A stretch of DNA of 64,000 nt, taken from NCBI RefSeq assembly GCF_028288225.1, contig NZ_JAQBOC010000087.1:1-64000 (forward strand), given 5' to 3'. The DNA is from Mucilaginibacter sp. (lineage in GTDB: Bacteria; Bacteroidota; Bacteroidia; Sphingobacteriales; Sphingobacteriaceae). Each line of letters begins with the position of its first letter. Positions within the stretch are counted from its first letter, which is position 1. The position numbers and the translations under genes were made by a program. This document shows positions 18,353 through 27,583 of the stretch, piece by piece. Below the pieces are notes generated by a model. It saw only the letters and a list, made by a program, of their open reading frames with translations. It did no database searches and was not told where the DNA came from.

Positions 18353-19405
18353 TTAAGTAGGGTCATTGGTAATAAAACTCCAGGACCAATTCAATGCAAG
18401 TTTAATTTTGTTTCTAAATCCGGCAATAGGTATAATGTGAATGAATAACCATACCAACCATGCAATAAACCCTTTGAAGAAACCTGCAGGCAGATCAACC
18501 ACAGCTTTATACTTGGCAATAATAGCCATGCTGCCTTTATTATGATAGCCGAACACTTTTAACGCCTTACCATCTTGTAAGCGCTTAAGATTTTCTGCTA
18601 GCGCAATTCCCTACTGAATAGCGACCTGTGCCAGTTGAGGATGACCGTCCGGGTAATTCTTATCTGTGCTTTGGATACATTGATCTCCGATTGCAAAAAT
18701 ATTTTGCGTGCCCGGTACCTGGTTATATTCGTTAACAATAATCCTCCTTCCACGACCTATATTCTCTGTCGGTAATCCCGGCGCTTCACGGGCTACTACA
18801 CCGGATGCCCAAACCAATGTAGAAGTTGCTATTGTCTCATCACCGGCCAGTATGACTTTTCCATCTATATAATCTTTAACGGCGGTGTTCAATTTTATTT
18901 TTACGTCTAACTTGTTTAACACTTTGTATACCTCTTCCTGCGATCTGGGGCTCATTGGACCAAGCAATGTTTTACCAGAATTAATCAGATAAATATTACC
19001 TTTTGTATCCTTAAGTTCAGGATAATCTTTGTTAACGATATTACGACTCATTTCTGCCAGCATGCCAGAGATCTCCACGCCGGTCGGCCCTTCCCCTACT
19101 ATAACAATATTTTGCAATTTTTCTTTCTCGGCAGTATCAGTAGCTCTTATGTTTTTCCCGACATTCAACAATAGATGGCTTCGGAGGTTAATTGCATCAT
19201 CGATTGTTTTCAAAGGCAACCCCTTCTGCCTTATATTTTCCATTCCAAAATAATTGGTTTCAGTGCCCATTGCCAATACTAAATAATCATAGGACAGATT
19301 TCCGTCAGAAGTCTCGATCCGGTTTTCGAGCGGCACAATATTTTTTAATTCACCCAAATAGAACCGCAAATTTTCCTTATGCTGAAACATCTTTCGGATA
19401 AAGAT
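18353..19405 (-). pseudogene. ndh: Type II NADH dehydrogenase (NDH-2) remnant
   Basis: Reading leftward, the frame encodes the middle and C-terminus of an NDH-2: RKMFQHKENLRFYLGE, DYLVLAMGTETNYFGM, the NADH-binding IVGEGPTGVEISGML, and AIGDQC with the FAD site. An in-frame TAG at 18611-18613 follows AQVAIQ; the frame then reopens as GIALAENLKRL and continues to the usual hydrophobic C-terminus (VWLFIHIIPIAGFRNK), ending at 18353. Most members have Gln at the TAG position. The N-terminal FAD-binding GxGxxG region (about 60-70 residues) is absent; similarity stops near 19400. So the gene has both a nonsense codon and a lost 5' end and is unlikely to be functional. Confidence 0.85.
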
Positions 19406-20019
19406 GTAAAGACCACTACGGAAAAACAGGCGCATGTCCGGGAAAACTTCCGTAAATATGGTTTGTTCATTGCCTCAGTAGCCGAAGCGAAAACTCCCAA
19501 CGATGTGAAAGATGCAATCAGTGCTTTCGCCCTGCCCAAAGGCAGCTCACGGATAAAAAAAGAAACGGCATCCAGTTTTGGCATTAATTCTTACGTAGGT
19601 ATCTACCATACCTGGAATAAAGATTACACCGCGGCGCAAATACCCGCTGAAGAAACCGGACTAACGGCGCCAATCGGTTTTTCCTATAACCGGGGTCATT
19701 TTTTGGGAGGCAGTCTGACTGCATATGCCGAAGTGTTGGACATCGGGGCTATCTTCTCCTATAAACTGACCAGTGGTAACAATTTAAAATCAGACATTCA
19801 GCTGGGCCTGGTGTTTTCCCCGTCATTGGGGCTGATCTATGGGCTACCGATATTAAATAAGTACAATATTCCCTTGTCACTGGGAGCGAATATGCAATGG
19901 GGGCCGCGTTTAAAAGGCGTGTCTGACGCAGGTAATTCTTACTGCCACTGATGACACGGCGTTTTAACATATTCATCGCATTTGACATCCCTATTATTAA
20001 TTTTTTTACATCTAAATAA
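19406..20019 (+). pseudogene. Truncated, frameshifted gene of unknown family
   Basis: The rightward frame encodes KTTTEKQAHVRENFRKYG, then a region with many Gly, Tyr and Leu residues (GLTAPIGFSYNRGH, GAIFSYKLTSGN, LGLVFSPSLGLIYGLP). The first codons before about 19403 are only the antisense of the NDH-2 remnant, so the natural N-terminus is missing. Near 19932-19937 the sense frame appears to shift by one base: the stop at 19949 cuts it, whereas the -1 frame continues LLPLMTRRFNIFIAFDIPII to a TAA at 20017. I do not recognise the family; the hydrophobic Gly-rich stretches suggest a membrane-related protein. Confidence 0.6.
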
Positions 20020-20125
20020 ACAACGTGTCATTCCATTGTCTACTTATTAAAACTTTATAGACTATCCTGCCAATTGCTTTAATCTTACAAGAAGTATTCC
20101 TGTAAAGGCTGCTAAATGACTTTAC

Positions 20126-21349
20126 TTACCAGCTTTTAACCCAATCCTCTTTGTCAGCAAATCTGTTAATGAGCATAGCAGCCACGGTATCACCTGTTGC
20201 GTTTAGTAAAGTAGCAACGGGATCAATCAATGTTCCTATAATTATTGCAGGCGGCAGAGCTTCCGGAGGGAAGCCATAAGCAGAAATAAAAAGGAGTTCA
20301 CCAACATAACCACCATTTGGAATACCGCCTTCAACAATGCTCACCATCACCGTCATGCCGAGGGCCAGCAGGACAACCTCCGGACTGTTGAAGCTTTTGC
20401 CGAACATGGCAAAAACAACAGCAATTTTTAAAATAGATGAAATGCTTGATCCGTCTTTGTGCAATGTTCCCCCAAGTGGTATTACTATCCCTGCTATGGT
20501 ACTTGAAACACCCATTTTTTTGGCTGCTTCAAGATTTGCCGGAATGGTAGCAATGCTGCTGCAGGTGCCTACCGCAGTGAAGGATGGTATAATATTATTT
20601 TTCCAGTATTTTTTTACACCCTTTATTCCGCCTGCGATAAAAGCGTAAATACTGAAAAATACTGCATAATAAAAAATGCTGACGCCATAGCCAATACCCA
20701 TTGTATGCGCATAAGCACCAAAAAGGGAGGGGCCAAATACAGCCACCTGGTAAGCAAAATAAGCGCCTAACCCAACGGGGCCAAGTTTCATAATAAGAAC
20801 GAAAACATTTTTAAAAACTTCATTACCAGCATTTAAGAAACTACTGAATGCTAAACCCTGTTTCCCCGCCCGTAATGTTCCAAAACCTGTAAGGATTGCA
20901 AAAATAATCATTGCCAGCATGTTCTTCCTGGAAAGCAATTGATAAAATTCGCCCGTAGTAAACAACTGTGTTACCTGGTCGCCGGATAGCTTTTTATCTG
21001 CCTGGTGATTTAATAATTCAGGAGGTATAATTGTTTGCTGATGGATGGGAAACAACCATACTGCAAAAATCGTCACTAACGCTGCTATGAGAACCGTTGA
21101 CAAAAACACGCCTGACATAATAGTCATGATCCTGGTCAGTTTTTGTTCGCCATGAAGATTAGCAATTGCCGAGGAGATAGCAAAAAAGACCAGCGGAATA
21201 ACCGCAACAAACAACAGGTTCAGGAAAATATCTCCTATTGGCTTAAGCAGTTCTGCTCCTTTACCAAATAGTACTCCGGCAGCGCTGCCAATAATGATCC
21301 CGCCTATCAGCCAGATCATTCCACTATAATTTTTTAACCAATTATTCAT
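20126..21349 (-). CDS. Dicarboxylate/amino acid:cation symporter (DAACS family)
   Basis: 407 residues with about eight membrane helices and two re-entrant segments. Family signatures are the first hairpin region (STIAGIVIPLGGTLHKDGSS) and the substrate-site helix DPVATLLNATGDTVAAM, which is the counterpart of the usual DRxRTxxNVxGD motif. In this protein Pro-Val-Ala replaces the common arginine-containing stretch, so substrate preference may differ from classical DctA/GltP. It imports C4-dicarboxylates or acidic amino acids with Na+ or H+. It stands alone next to the decayed zone, facing left, with its own leader of about 200 bases. Confidence 0.88.
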   Translation of the reverse strand: MNNWLKNYSGMIWLIGGIIIGSAAGVLFGKGAELLKPIGDIFLNLLFVAVIPLVFFAISSAIANLHGEQKLTRIMTIMSGVFLSTVLIAALVTIFAVWLFPIHQQTIIPPELLNHQADKKLSGDQVTQLFTTGEFYQLLSRKNMLAMIIFAILTGFGTLRAGKQGLAFSSFLNAGNEVFKNVFVLIMKLGPVGLGAYFAYQVAVFGPSLFGAYAHTMGIGYGVSIFYYAVFFSIYAFIAGGIKGVKKYWKNNIIPSFTAVGTCSSIATIPANLEAAKKMGVSSTIAGIVIPLGGTLHKDGSSISSILKIAVVFAMFGKSFNSPEVVLLALGMTVMVSIVEGGIPNGGYVGELLFISAYGFPPEALPPAIIIGTLIDPVATLLNATGDTVAAMLINRFADKEDWVKSW

Positions 21350-21565
21350 TTGATGGTCTCCGGTTGTAAGATAACCATATTGCTGAAAAAAATTTGCGAA
21401 GCTTTTTAAAATACCTGTTAATAATAAAAGTATTTATAAAATATTCTGTCAGGAACGGTATTAATTTTACAGTCAGAGCATTTAATGCTTCTTACCGCCG
21501 AACTATTAAATTGGGGTACAGGCGGATAAATAAATCCCCGCTGCATATTATGAATTTGCTAAAAA

Positions 21566-22819
21566 CTATAAATTATCAAACAATAGTTGCATTGTTTTAT
21601 TCTTTATTTTCAAAGCATCCGCTTCGGGCAGAAATACATTATTCGACACAAATGTGAAATCCATTTGATTTTTAAATGTACTGGCAACCAGTGTACTGGG
21701 ATTTCGCCATGGAAATGCAACTGTTGGGCTGTAAATAGCTTCTAATTCAAAAGATTTATATGTTTCGGGGATATTAAGCTTACCCATGTTGGATAAAGTA
21801 ACATCATGCGTGCCATCAGTTGCTTTCAGAAATTTTACCATCCTTTTTACAGATGCGTGCATATACTCGCCCATCCATAACATTTCAAAAACGTTCAAAG
21901 CTTCTATTTTTGTGGTCAGCTCTGCTTTTATTTTCCGGACCGTGCTCCAAAAATCCAAACCTGATTTTTTATCAATGTTGAGTTCAACTATTGGAGCAAA
22001 GGCAAACATTGTATCCTGTTTTATCTGCGGAATAAAGTGCCTGATATCTACAGGGCTTATTACTTTTCCATGTGCTTTGTTGCCTCTTACCTCTTGAAAT
22101 GCGTTAAGAAATGCTGCACATAACGCACCATGTACAGATGCATTGGCTTTTTTACTGGCTTTGGTTATATTAATTGTTTGTTCTGTGTCAAGTTTCCAGT
22201 GCAGCACATAATGATCCTTTGCAGATCTGTTCCTGGTAGGTTTAAAATAAAAAAATATCCTGCCTAAAAAAGCGAATATCCGGCTCTTCCTTTCCATTTT
22301 TTTATTGTCATGAAATTTATCCGGCATCAATTCATGTATCGAGACAAATGGAGAATATGCTTTCAATTCCTGGTCTGGCTCATCCAGCAAACTCAGTATT
22401 TCGCGCATCAGGGCTACAATAGTGCCGCCATCGCAAATACAATGCGGTAAAATCAGCATTAATTCAGATATTTCTACAGATCTGAGCCACACCACCCTGG
22501 CCAGTGGTTTGGATACTTCATTAAAAAGCTTGTACCATTCTTCCTTTGATACTGTCAACCAATCGTTATCTGTTAAGCGTTCAACTATACGTACCGGTAC
22601 TTCAGCTATTTCGTTATTAAAAACAAAACATGGCTGATCCGAATATTCATCGCTGATACCAGCTCTCAGGGATGGGTGCTTTTGCTGTACTTTAAAGAGT
22701 GCTGAACGCAGGTTTCCAGGGCTTATGCTGCCTTTTATTTTTGCTGTAAACACACAATTGAGTGGTGTAACTGCGTCTACGTACATGATTCTTTCTACCA
22801 TGATCAGATTTCTTTTCAT
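21566..22819 (-). CDS. Condensation-type (PapA-like) acyltransferase, copy 2
   Basis: 417 residues of the condensation/PapA/alcohol acyltransferase superfamily. The catalytic HxxxDGG motif is present as HCICDGG near residue 125. The second structural motif (usually DFGWG) is weak, as MDFTFVS near 390. Such enzymes move an acyl chain from a carrier protein or CoA onto a hydroxyl. It is last in the eight-gene biosynthetic operon, one base after its paralogue, with which it shares length and layout. It probably esterifies the sugar or lipid product; which hydroxyl it uses cannot be read. Confidence 0.85.
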   Translation of the reverse strand: MKRNLIMVERIMYVDAVTPLNCVFTAKIKGSISPGNLRSALFKVQQKHPSLRAGISDEYSDQPCFVFNNEIAEVPVRIVERLTDNDWLTVSKEEWYKLFNEVSKPLARVVWLRSVEISELMLILPHCICDGGTIVALMREILSLLDEPDQELKAYSPFVSIHELMPDKFHDNKKMERKSRIFAFLGRIFFYFKPTRNRSAKDHYVLHWKLDTEQTINITKASKKANASVHGALCAAFLNAFQEVRGNKAHGKVISPVDIRHFIPQIKQDTMFAFAPIVELNIDKKSGLDFWSTVRKIKAELTTKIEALNVFEMLWMGEYMHASVKRMVKFLKATDGTHDVTLSNMGKLNIPETYKSFELEAIYSPTVAFPWRNPSTLVASTFKNQMDFTFVSNNVFLPEADALKIKNKTMQLLFDNL

Positions 22820-22820
22820 A

Positions 22821-24101
22821 TTACGATTGTAGCTGAAGTAAGTATGCGGTTTGTTCCTTAATAAGGGAGATAATTTTATCCTTTATGTTCAAAGCTTCCT
22901 GGTATGGGATAAAACCTTCGCTGGCAATAAATGAAAAATCCATTTGTCCGCGATAGGTGGAAGTGAGTAAAGTTGTAGTATTACCTAGCGGACCAATTAC
23001 TGAAGGACTGAATATAGTTTCAATCTCAAATTTCTGGTACTGATATGGAATATCAATTTTACCGAGGTTAGAAAACATACAATCATTTGTTGATTTGCCA
23101 TATTTCAAAAAATCACTGAATTTGGATAGCGAAGCATGAGCAGCCTCCATGGTCATAATGGTATCGTACGGGTTAAGCCGGACCATTTTTTTATCTATAT
23201 CTTTTTGCAGCGCTTTAGCATTTTCAATAAAATCAAGTGAAGCGTAGGCCGACACTACTAACATTAAACCATATGCAAAAATTTGGTCTTTTTTTATTTC
23301 GGGCGCAAATCTGCGAATATCCACCGGGCACGTAATTTTATTATGTGCTTTTTCCTTTCTAATCTGTTTAAATGCACTTAACACCACACTGCATAGCAAA
23401 GTGTTTATTGTAACACCTTCCATTTTGCTAACGCGGATCAGATCTGCACTTACATTTTCATCGAGTTTCCAATGAATAAGATAATCTGTTTTTCTGTCTA
23501 TGGCTTTCTTTTTTACGGGGATAAGCCAAAGTATCAATGTAGCGATGCCTCCAATAAGGCGGGCTTTTATTCTTTTCTTTTTGCTGTTGAGTATATTTGA
23601 AGGAATAATATCTGAAAGGTTATTTATCGGATGTTCTTTACCAATTTCCGCATCAGCATTATCCAAAATCTGTAACAATTCTTCCAGTATAACCATGGCA
23701 GCCCCACCATCACAAAGGCAATGATGCACTACAAGGATCAAGTCCGAAATTATGTCACTTTTTATCCATACCAAACGTATGAGCGGCCCATTTGCAGCAT
23801 CAAAAACTGTTGACCATTCTTTTACCGATTCTGTTTTCCAATCATCATCGCTATTGCGGTTAACAATCCGTAAGGGAATTTTATTTTGCCTTTCTTTCTC
23901 AATTACAAACCAGGGAAACCCGTTTTCATCATTTTTTATACAGGCATTAAGCCAGGGATGCTTTTCCTGTATCCTTTGCAGCGAATAATTGAGTTCGTCG
24001 GCGGTTATATATCCTTTTATCCTTACCGGAGTTAAAACATTAAAGGCCGTTTGCCCGTTGCCAAACAGCATTCTTTCTCCAAATAACAGTTTTCTTTTCA
24101 T
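22821..24101 (-). CDS. Condensation-type (PapA-like) acyltransferase, copy 1
   Basis: 426 residues, paralogous to the next gene: same start pattern (MKRKLLFGERML versus MKRNLIMVERIM), catalytic motif HHCLCDGG near residue 125-132, and a late MDFSFIA in place of DFGWG. It belongs to the condensation/PapA acyltransferase fold and should use acyl-ACP or acyl-CoA as donor. Its gene starts three bases after the glycosyltransferase stop and ends one base before copy 2. Two copies in tandem suggest two acylation sites or two different acyl donors on the glycosylated product. Confidence 0.85.
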   Translation of the reverse strand: MKRKLLFGERMLFGNGQTAFNVLTPVRIKGYITADELNYSLQRIQEKHPWLNACIKNDENGFPWFVIEKERQNKIPLRIVNRNSDDDWKTESVKEWSTVFDAANGPLIRLVWIKSDIISDLILVVHHCLCDGGAAMVILEELLQILDNADAEIGKEHPINNLSDIIPSNILNSKKKRIKARLIGGIATLILWLIPVKKKAIDRKTDYLIHWKLDENVSADLIRVSKMEGVTINTLLCSVVLSAFKQIRKEKAHNKITCPVDIRRFAPEIKKDQIFAYGLMLVVSAYASLDFIENAKALQKDIDKKMVRLNPYDTIMTMEAAHASLSKFSDFLKYGKSTNDCMFSNLGKIDIPYQYQKFEIETIFSPSVIGPLGNTTTLLTSTYRGQMDFSFIASEGFIPYQEALNIKDKIISLIKEQTAYLLQLQS

Positions 24102-24104
24102 GGC

Positions 24105-25310
24105 TTAATGCTGAGGTTCTGGTATTTGTTCTGTTTTAGCAAAATCTTCAAGCAATTGTACGGCCTTGTCATTTCCTCCGGCGGCAATAAATGTCTCTTT
24201 TATCTTTATTGAAGCATTACGGTATTCAGGATTTTCAAGCAATTCAAATACAGCGTTTTTCAGGTCTGCAATGCGCAAACGCTTATATCTTATGCTGATG
24301 CCACACCCGGCTTTTTCAATAAGCTTAGCAGTATGGAAATGATCATAAGCAATAGGTGTAATAAGCATTGGCAAGCCATTAATAAAAGTATCGTTAACAG
24401 TGTTAAAACCACCATGACATATCACCATGTCCATGTGTGGCATTAGTTCAGTTTGAGGAACAAAACCATTTACAATAAAATTATCAGGCCATACCTCAAA
24501 AATATCCTGATTTGTTGCAGCGACAATAGTAATTGGCTGATCGGTAAAAGCAGTTATCAATTTTTGAAAAAACTCTTTCCTGATATCCACCAGCAAGGTA
24601 CCCAGCGACACAAAAACTTTTGGTGTAGTGGCTTTTGCCAGGCGTTCCCAATCAAAAGCTGCCTGGTTGGGCCTCCCCTTTACCGGGCCAACAAACTTCA
24701 TATTTGCAGGTACTTCCTCAAAGCCAGCGAACACCCGGGAGGTAAAAACTATATTAAGTTTATTTGAATGGATAAAGATCCCATCGCTATAGATTCCAAA
24801 TTCCCCCTGCAGACCTTTGATTAGATTTTGCTGCCATTCAAATATTTTTGGAGAGTTATTGGCGGTATCGCCCATTACGTCAGGAGGAACAGGTGTAGTT
24901 GTTACACATGGAATACCTTTAATATGGGCACATAAGGCACCTGCAAAAGTGATACAATCGTTTATAATTACATCGGGTTTCCAGGCATCCACAAAATTGC
25001 TTAATCCCTTCATCATGATCCGGGCGAAAGGCACATAGGTTTCTTCAAGGGCAAGTTTCATTACCTCCGGCCCCGAACAGCCCGGGCCATCATCCTGCCG
25101 TTTAAGTATGCTGCTTATTTGTTCCCGGTGTTCTTCAAGTTCCGCTCCGGGAACTATGAATTCGCCACCTGCAGGTATGTGTTTATCGGCAAGCGGGGTT
25201 AAACCCAGCCATTTTACAGTATGCCCGCGGGCAATTAAACTGGCGCCTATACTTAACGTCGGGCTGATATGACCAAAAAATGGTGGAACAACAAATAAAA
25301 ATTTTGCCAT
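24105..25310 (-). CDS. MGT-type glycosyltransferase, copy 2
   Basis: 401 residues of the GT-B, UDP-glucuronosyltransferase-like MGT group. The N-terminal VVPPFFGHISPTLSIG carries the catalytic His (near 14). The C-terminal nucleotide-sugar site is HGGFNTVNDTFINGLPM followed by PIAYDHFHTA. Homologues glycosylate macrolides, carotenoids and lipids in the cytoplasm. It follows its paralogue after six bases. Expected role: transfer a hexose (donor unknown) to the polyketide or lipid chain made by the upstream synthases, or extend a first sugar. Confidence 0.87.
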   Translation of the reverse strand: MAKFLFVVPPFFGHISPTLSIGASLIARGHTVKWLGLTPLADKHIPAGGEFIVPGAELEEHREQISSILKRQDDGPGCSGPEVMKLALEETYVPFARIMMKGLSNFVDAWKPDVIINDCITFAGALCAHIKGIPCVTTTPVPPDVMGDTANNSPKIFEWQQNLIKGLQGEFGIYSDGIFIHSNKLNIVFTSRVFAGFEEVPANMKFVGPVKGRPNQAAFDWERLAKATTPKVFVSLGTLLVDIRKEFFQKLITAFTDQPITIVAATNQDIFEVWPDNFIVNGFVPQTELMPHMDMVICHGGFNTVNDTFINGLPMLITPIAYDHFHTAKLIEKAGCGISIRYKRLRIADLKNAVFELLENPEYRNASIKIKETFIAAGGNDKAVQLLEDFAKTEQIPEPQH

Positions 25311-25316
25311 AAATCT

Positions 25317-26522
25317 TTAATATTTTAATGTTTCTGATGGTTGTTTTATTAGGAGCTGTTCAAGCATATCTACAGCAGTTTGCGTACCTCCTGCCTCCTG
25401 AAATGATTTTTTCATCTGTTCAGCACTTGTTTTATAAGCTGGATTGTTTAATATTTCTTTTACTGCATCTTTAAGATGACCGGCTTTAAAGCGGTTAAAA
25501 TTTAGTCGCTCACCAGCTCCGGTATGCACTACGCGCCCTGCAACATGTGATTGGTCGTAAGCAATAGGAATTACCACCATCGGCAGCCCATTCATCAAAG
25601 TTTCGCAAACGGTATTATGCCCGCCATGGCATACCACTGCATCAAGGTGTGGCAATAATTCCAATTGCGGCACCTGGGGCTGCACTATAAAGTTAGCGGG
25701 CCATGTGTCGAAAAGACCGGGATCTGAAACTACTACAACAGTTATATCATCATCTCCAAGTGCCTCTACTACCTTTTCAAAAAAACTTCTTTTATGTGCA
25801 TGATCAAAGGTGGTACCAATGCTAACCAGGATCCTGGGTCTGTTGACAGCGTGCAGCAGGTCCCAGTCAAATGCAACATTAACAGTTCTGTGATGTATAA
25901 CCGGACCGCTGAAACGGTAGTGCACAGGCAGGTCCATCTCCCCAAAAAATGACTTTGAAGTAAGCACCATGGTAAGCAGGTCAGAGCAGGCTATTGACGA
26001 ATCACCTTTAACTCCCAACTCCTGTTGCAGCGCTACAATTTGGTTAACTTCCCATTCATGTACCTTTGGCAGCTCATCCATTACTTTTATGGCGGCTGGG
26101 GCAGTAACCGATGTTGCATAGGGTAGTTTTTTAATAACTGAGGCAATGGCTCCTGCAAACATCTGATGATCGGTAATAACCAGGTCAGGCTTAAATTTAT
26201 CCAGCCAGCCAACAATGCCTTCATAGCTATGCCGGTTTAATGGAATTAATACCTCTTCGTATAAAAACTTGATACTGTCTATACCGTAAACTATTTTTTT
26301 GGTGATAAGATCCAGGTATTTTTCACTTTCTTGTTTTTGATGATCATTTTCATCATACCTGATAGGCAACAGTTCTCCACCTCCAGGTAATTTTGAGGCC
26401 AAAGATTCGTCGAGTGTTATCCAGCCAACCCGGTGGCCCCGTTGAAGCAAAACAGCTCCCATGCTTAAAGTAGGATTAACATGTCCGGTTAAAGGAGGCA
26501 CTATAAATACAAACCTGGCCAT
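25317..26522 (-). CDS. MGT-type glycosyltransferase, copy 1
   Basis: 401 residues, same length as its neighbour. Starts with FIVPPLTGHVNPTLSMG (catalytic His near 14) and has the nucleotide-sugar motif HGGHNTVCETLMNGLPM and PIAYDQSHVA near 305-340. It resembles macrolide or zeaxanthin glucosyltransferases (MGT/CrtX-like). Two tandem paralogues suggest a disaccharide or two separate sugars on the product. It lies 22 bases after the alpha/beta hydrolase gene in the operon. Confidence 0.87.
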   Translation of the reverse strand: MARFVFIVPPLTGHVNPTLSMGAVLLQRGHRVGWITLDESLASKLPGGGELLPIRYDENDHQKQESEKYLDLITKKIVYGIDSIKFLYEEVLIPLNRHSYEGIVGWLDKFKPDLVITDHQMFAGAIASVIKKLPYATSVTAPAAIKVMDELPKVHEWEVNQIVALQQELGVKGDSSIACSDLLTMVLTSKSFFGEMDLPVHYRFSGPVIHHRTVNVAFDWDLLHAVNRPRILVSIGTTFDHAHKRSFFEKVVEALGDDDITVVVVSDPGLFDTWPANFIVQPQVPQLELLPHLDAVVCHGGHNTVCETLMNGLPMVVIPIAYDQSHVAGRVVHTGAGERLNFNRFKAGHLKDAVKEILNNPAYKTSAEQMKKSFQEAGGTQTAVDMLEQLLIKQPSETLKY

Positions 26523-26544
26523 AATGATGTTGTTACGGGTATAT

Positions 26545-27306
26545 TTAATTCATAAAAAAAGAAGTGATCATATTGCCAATAAGCACAGGTTCCTGTATTG
26601 GGATATTATGATCGCCGTTTACAGGTATCAGTCTCGAATTTTTGATCATACCATTCAATTGTTTGCCACTTTCTATACAATTAGATGCTGATCCATAAAG
26701 CAACAGCGTATCTTTACTTATTGAAGTAATTTCCTGATCGTTAAAAAAATTCTTTTCTGCCACCATATCATTTTTAATACTGGTTTGGTAAAACAGGTAT
26801 TCATACATCTGGTGGTTACGCTCCAACTGGCGCTTACCCATTTTCACTTTCGTGGTATCGGTAAAATTTTCGATATAGTGTTCCAGAAACTCCCGGCTAT
26901 AGTCATCAATAATGCCCCGTGCTTTTTCGTCATTAGGATCGGGAGCCTCAATAATGGCCAGCTTTTTTATTTTTTCGGGAAAACGCAATGCCATTTTTAA
27001 GGCTATCAGCCCACCAAAACTATAGCCAGCCAGGTGCACCGCATCTAAACTCAGAGTTTCCATCAGGGCATTCAGGTCATCAGTCATGCTGTTTAAATCA
27101 TAACCATCAGGAGCACGACCGCTCATGCCATGACTTTTTAAATCATACATTACCACATGAAACTGCCCGGCTAATATGGGTGCAATATTAAAAAAGTAAA
27201 CAGAGAGGTTACTGAACATACCATGAACCAGCAACACGGTTTCGGCTGCCTCTTTATTCATCTCCTGGACATGTACATCCCTGTTATTTATCTTTATTAC
27301 TGGCAT
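26545..27306 (-). CDS. Alpha/beta hydrolase, thioesterase-like, in PKS operon
   Basis: 253 residues, cytoplasmic (no signal). Fold markers: LLVHGMFSNLSVYF near 25-38 (oxyanion), nucleophile elbow GYSFGG near 95, and His in VNGDHNIPI near the C-terminus. The ATG overlaps the end of the ACP gene by ten bases (27297-27306), so translation is coupled to the carrier protein. That suggests a stand-alone release or proofreading thioesterase for the ACP-bound chain, but an ester hydrolase acting on the finished product is also possible. Confidence 0.82.
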   Translation of the reverse strand: MPVIKINNRDVHVQEMNKEAAETVLLVHGMFSNLSVYFFNIAPILAGQFHVVMYDLKSHGMSGRAPDGYDLNSMTDDLNALMETLSLDAVHLAGYSFGGLIALKMALRFPEKIKKLAIIEAPDPNDEKARGIIDDYSREFLEHYIENFTDTTKVKMGKRQLERNHQMYEYLFYQTSIKNDMVAEKNFFNDQEITSISKDTLLLYGSASNCIESGKQLNGMIKNSRLIPVNGDHNIPIQEPVLIGNMITSFFMN

Positions 27307-27578
27307 TCTTTAATGTAGTTGATAATCATTCCCAAATTCAGGTTAATAAGCTGGTCAAGGTCCATTGAAGACAACCAACCTGTAAAATCTATCTGATCAC
27401 CAAAATGAGCCTTTATTTTTTCGGAGAAGGATACAATTTCTATACTGTCCATCTCAAGGTCTTTAGTAAAAGAACTTTCCGGGGTAATATCCATCTCTTC
27501 AACAAACTCCTCACCTATTACTTCGGTAATAAATTGTTTCATCAGATCAAAGATCTCGTCGCTGTTTAATTCTGCCAT
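27297..27578 (-). CDS. Free-standing acyl carrier protein
   Basis: About 93 residues from the ATG at 27578, five bases after the synthase stop; an ATG at 27596 would overlap the synthase gene by 13 bases. The phosphopantetheine site is LEMDSIEIVSF with the Ser near residue 47. The acidic helical frame (EMDITPESSFTKDLEMDS) is typical of ACPs. It would be loaded by the PPTase domain of the upstream synthase and may hand the chain to the hydrolase or to the two PapA-like acyltransferases. Confidence 0.88.
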   Translation of the reverse strand: MAELNSDEIFDLMKQFITEVIGEEFVEEMDITPESSFTKDLEMDSIEIVSFSEKIKAHFGDQIDFTGWLSSMDLDQLINLNLGMIINYIKECQ

Positions 27579-27583
27579 TGATA

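Noticed and set aside
18353-18556. Separate 67-residue gene
   Set aside because: It is in frame with and continues the NDH-2 remnant after a nonsense codon.
19379-19405. ATG as start of an intact gene for the 19.4-19.95 kb frame
   Set aside because: These codons are the antisense of the NDH-2 remnant, so the start is accidental, and the C-terminus is frameshifted.
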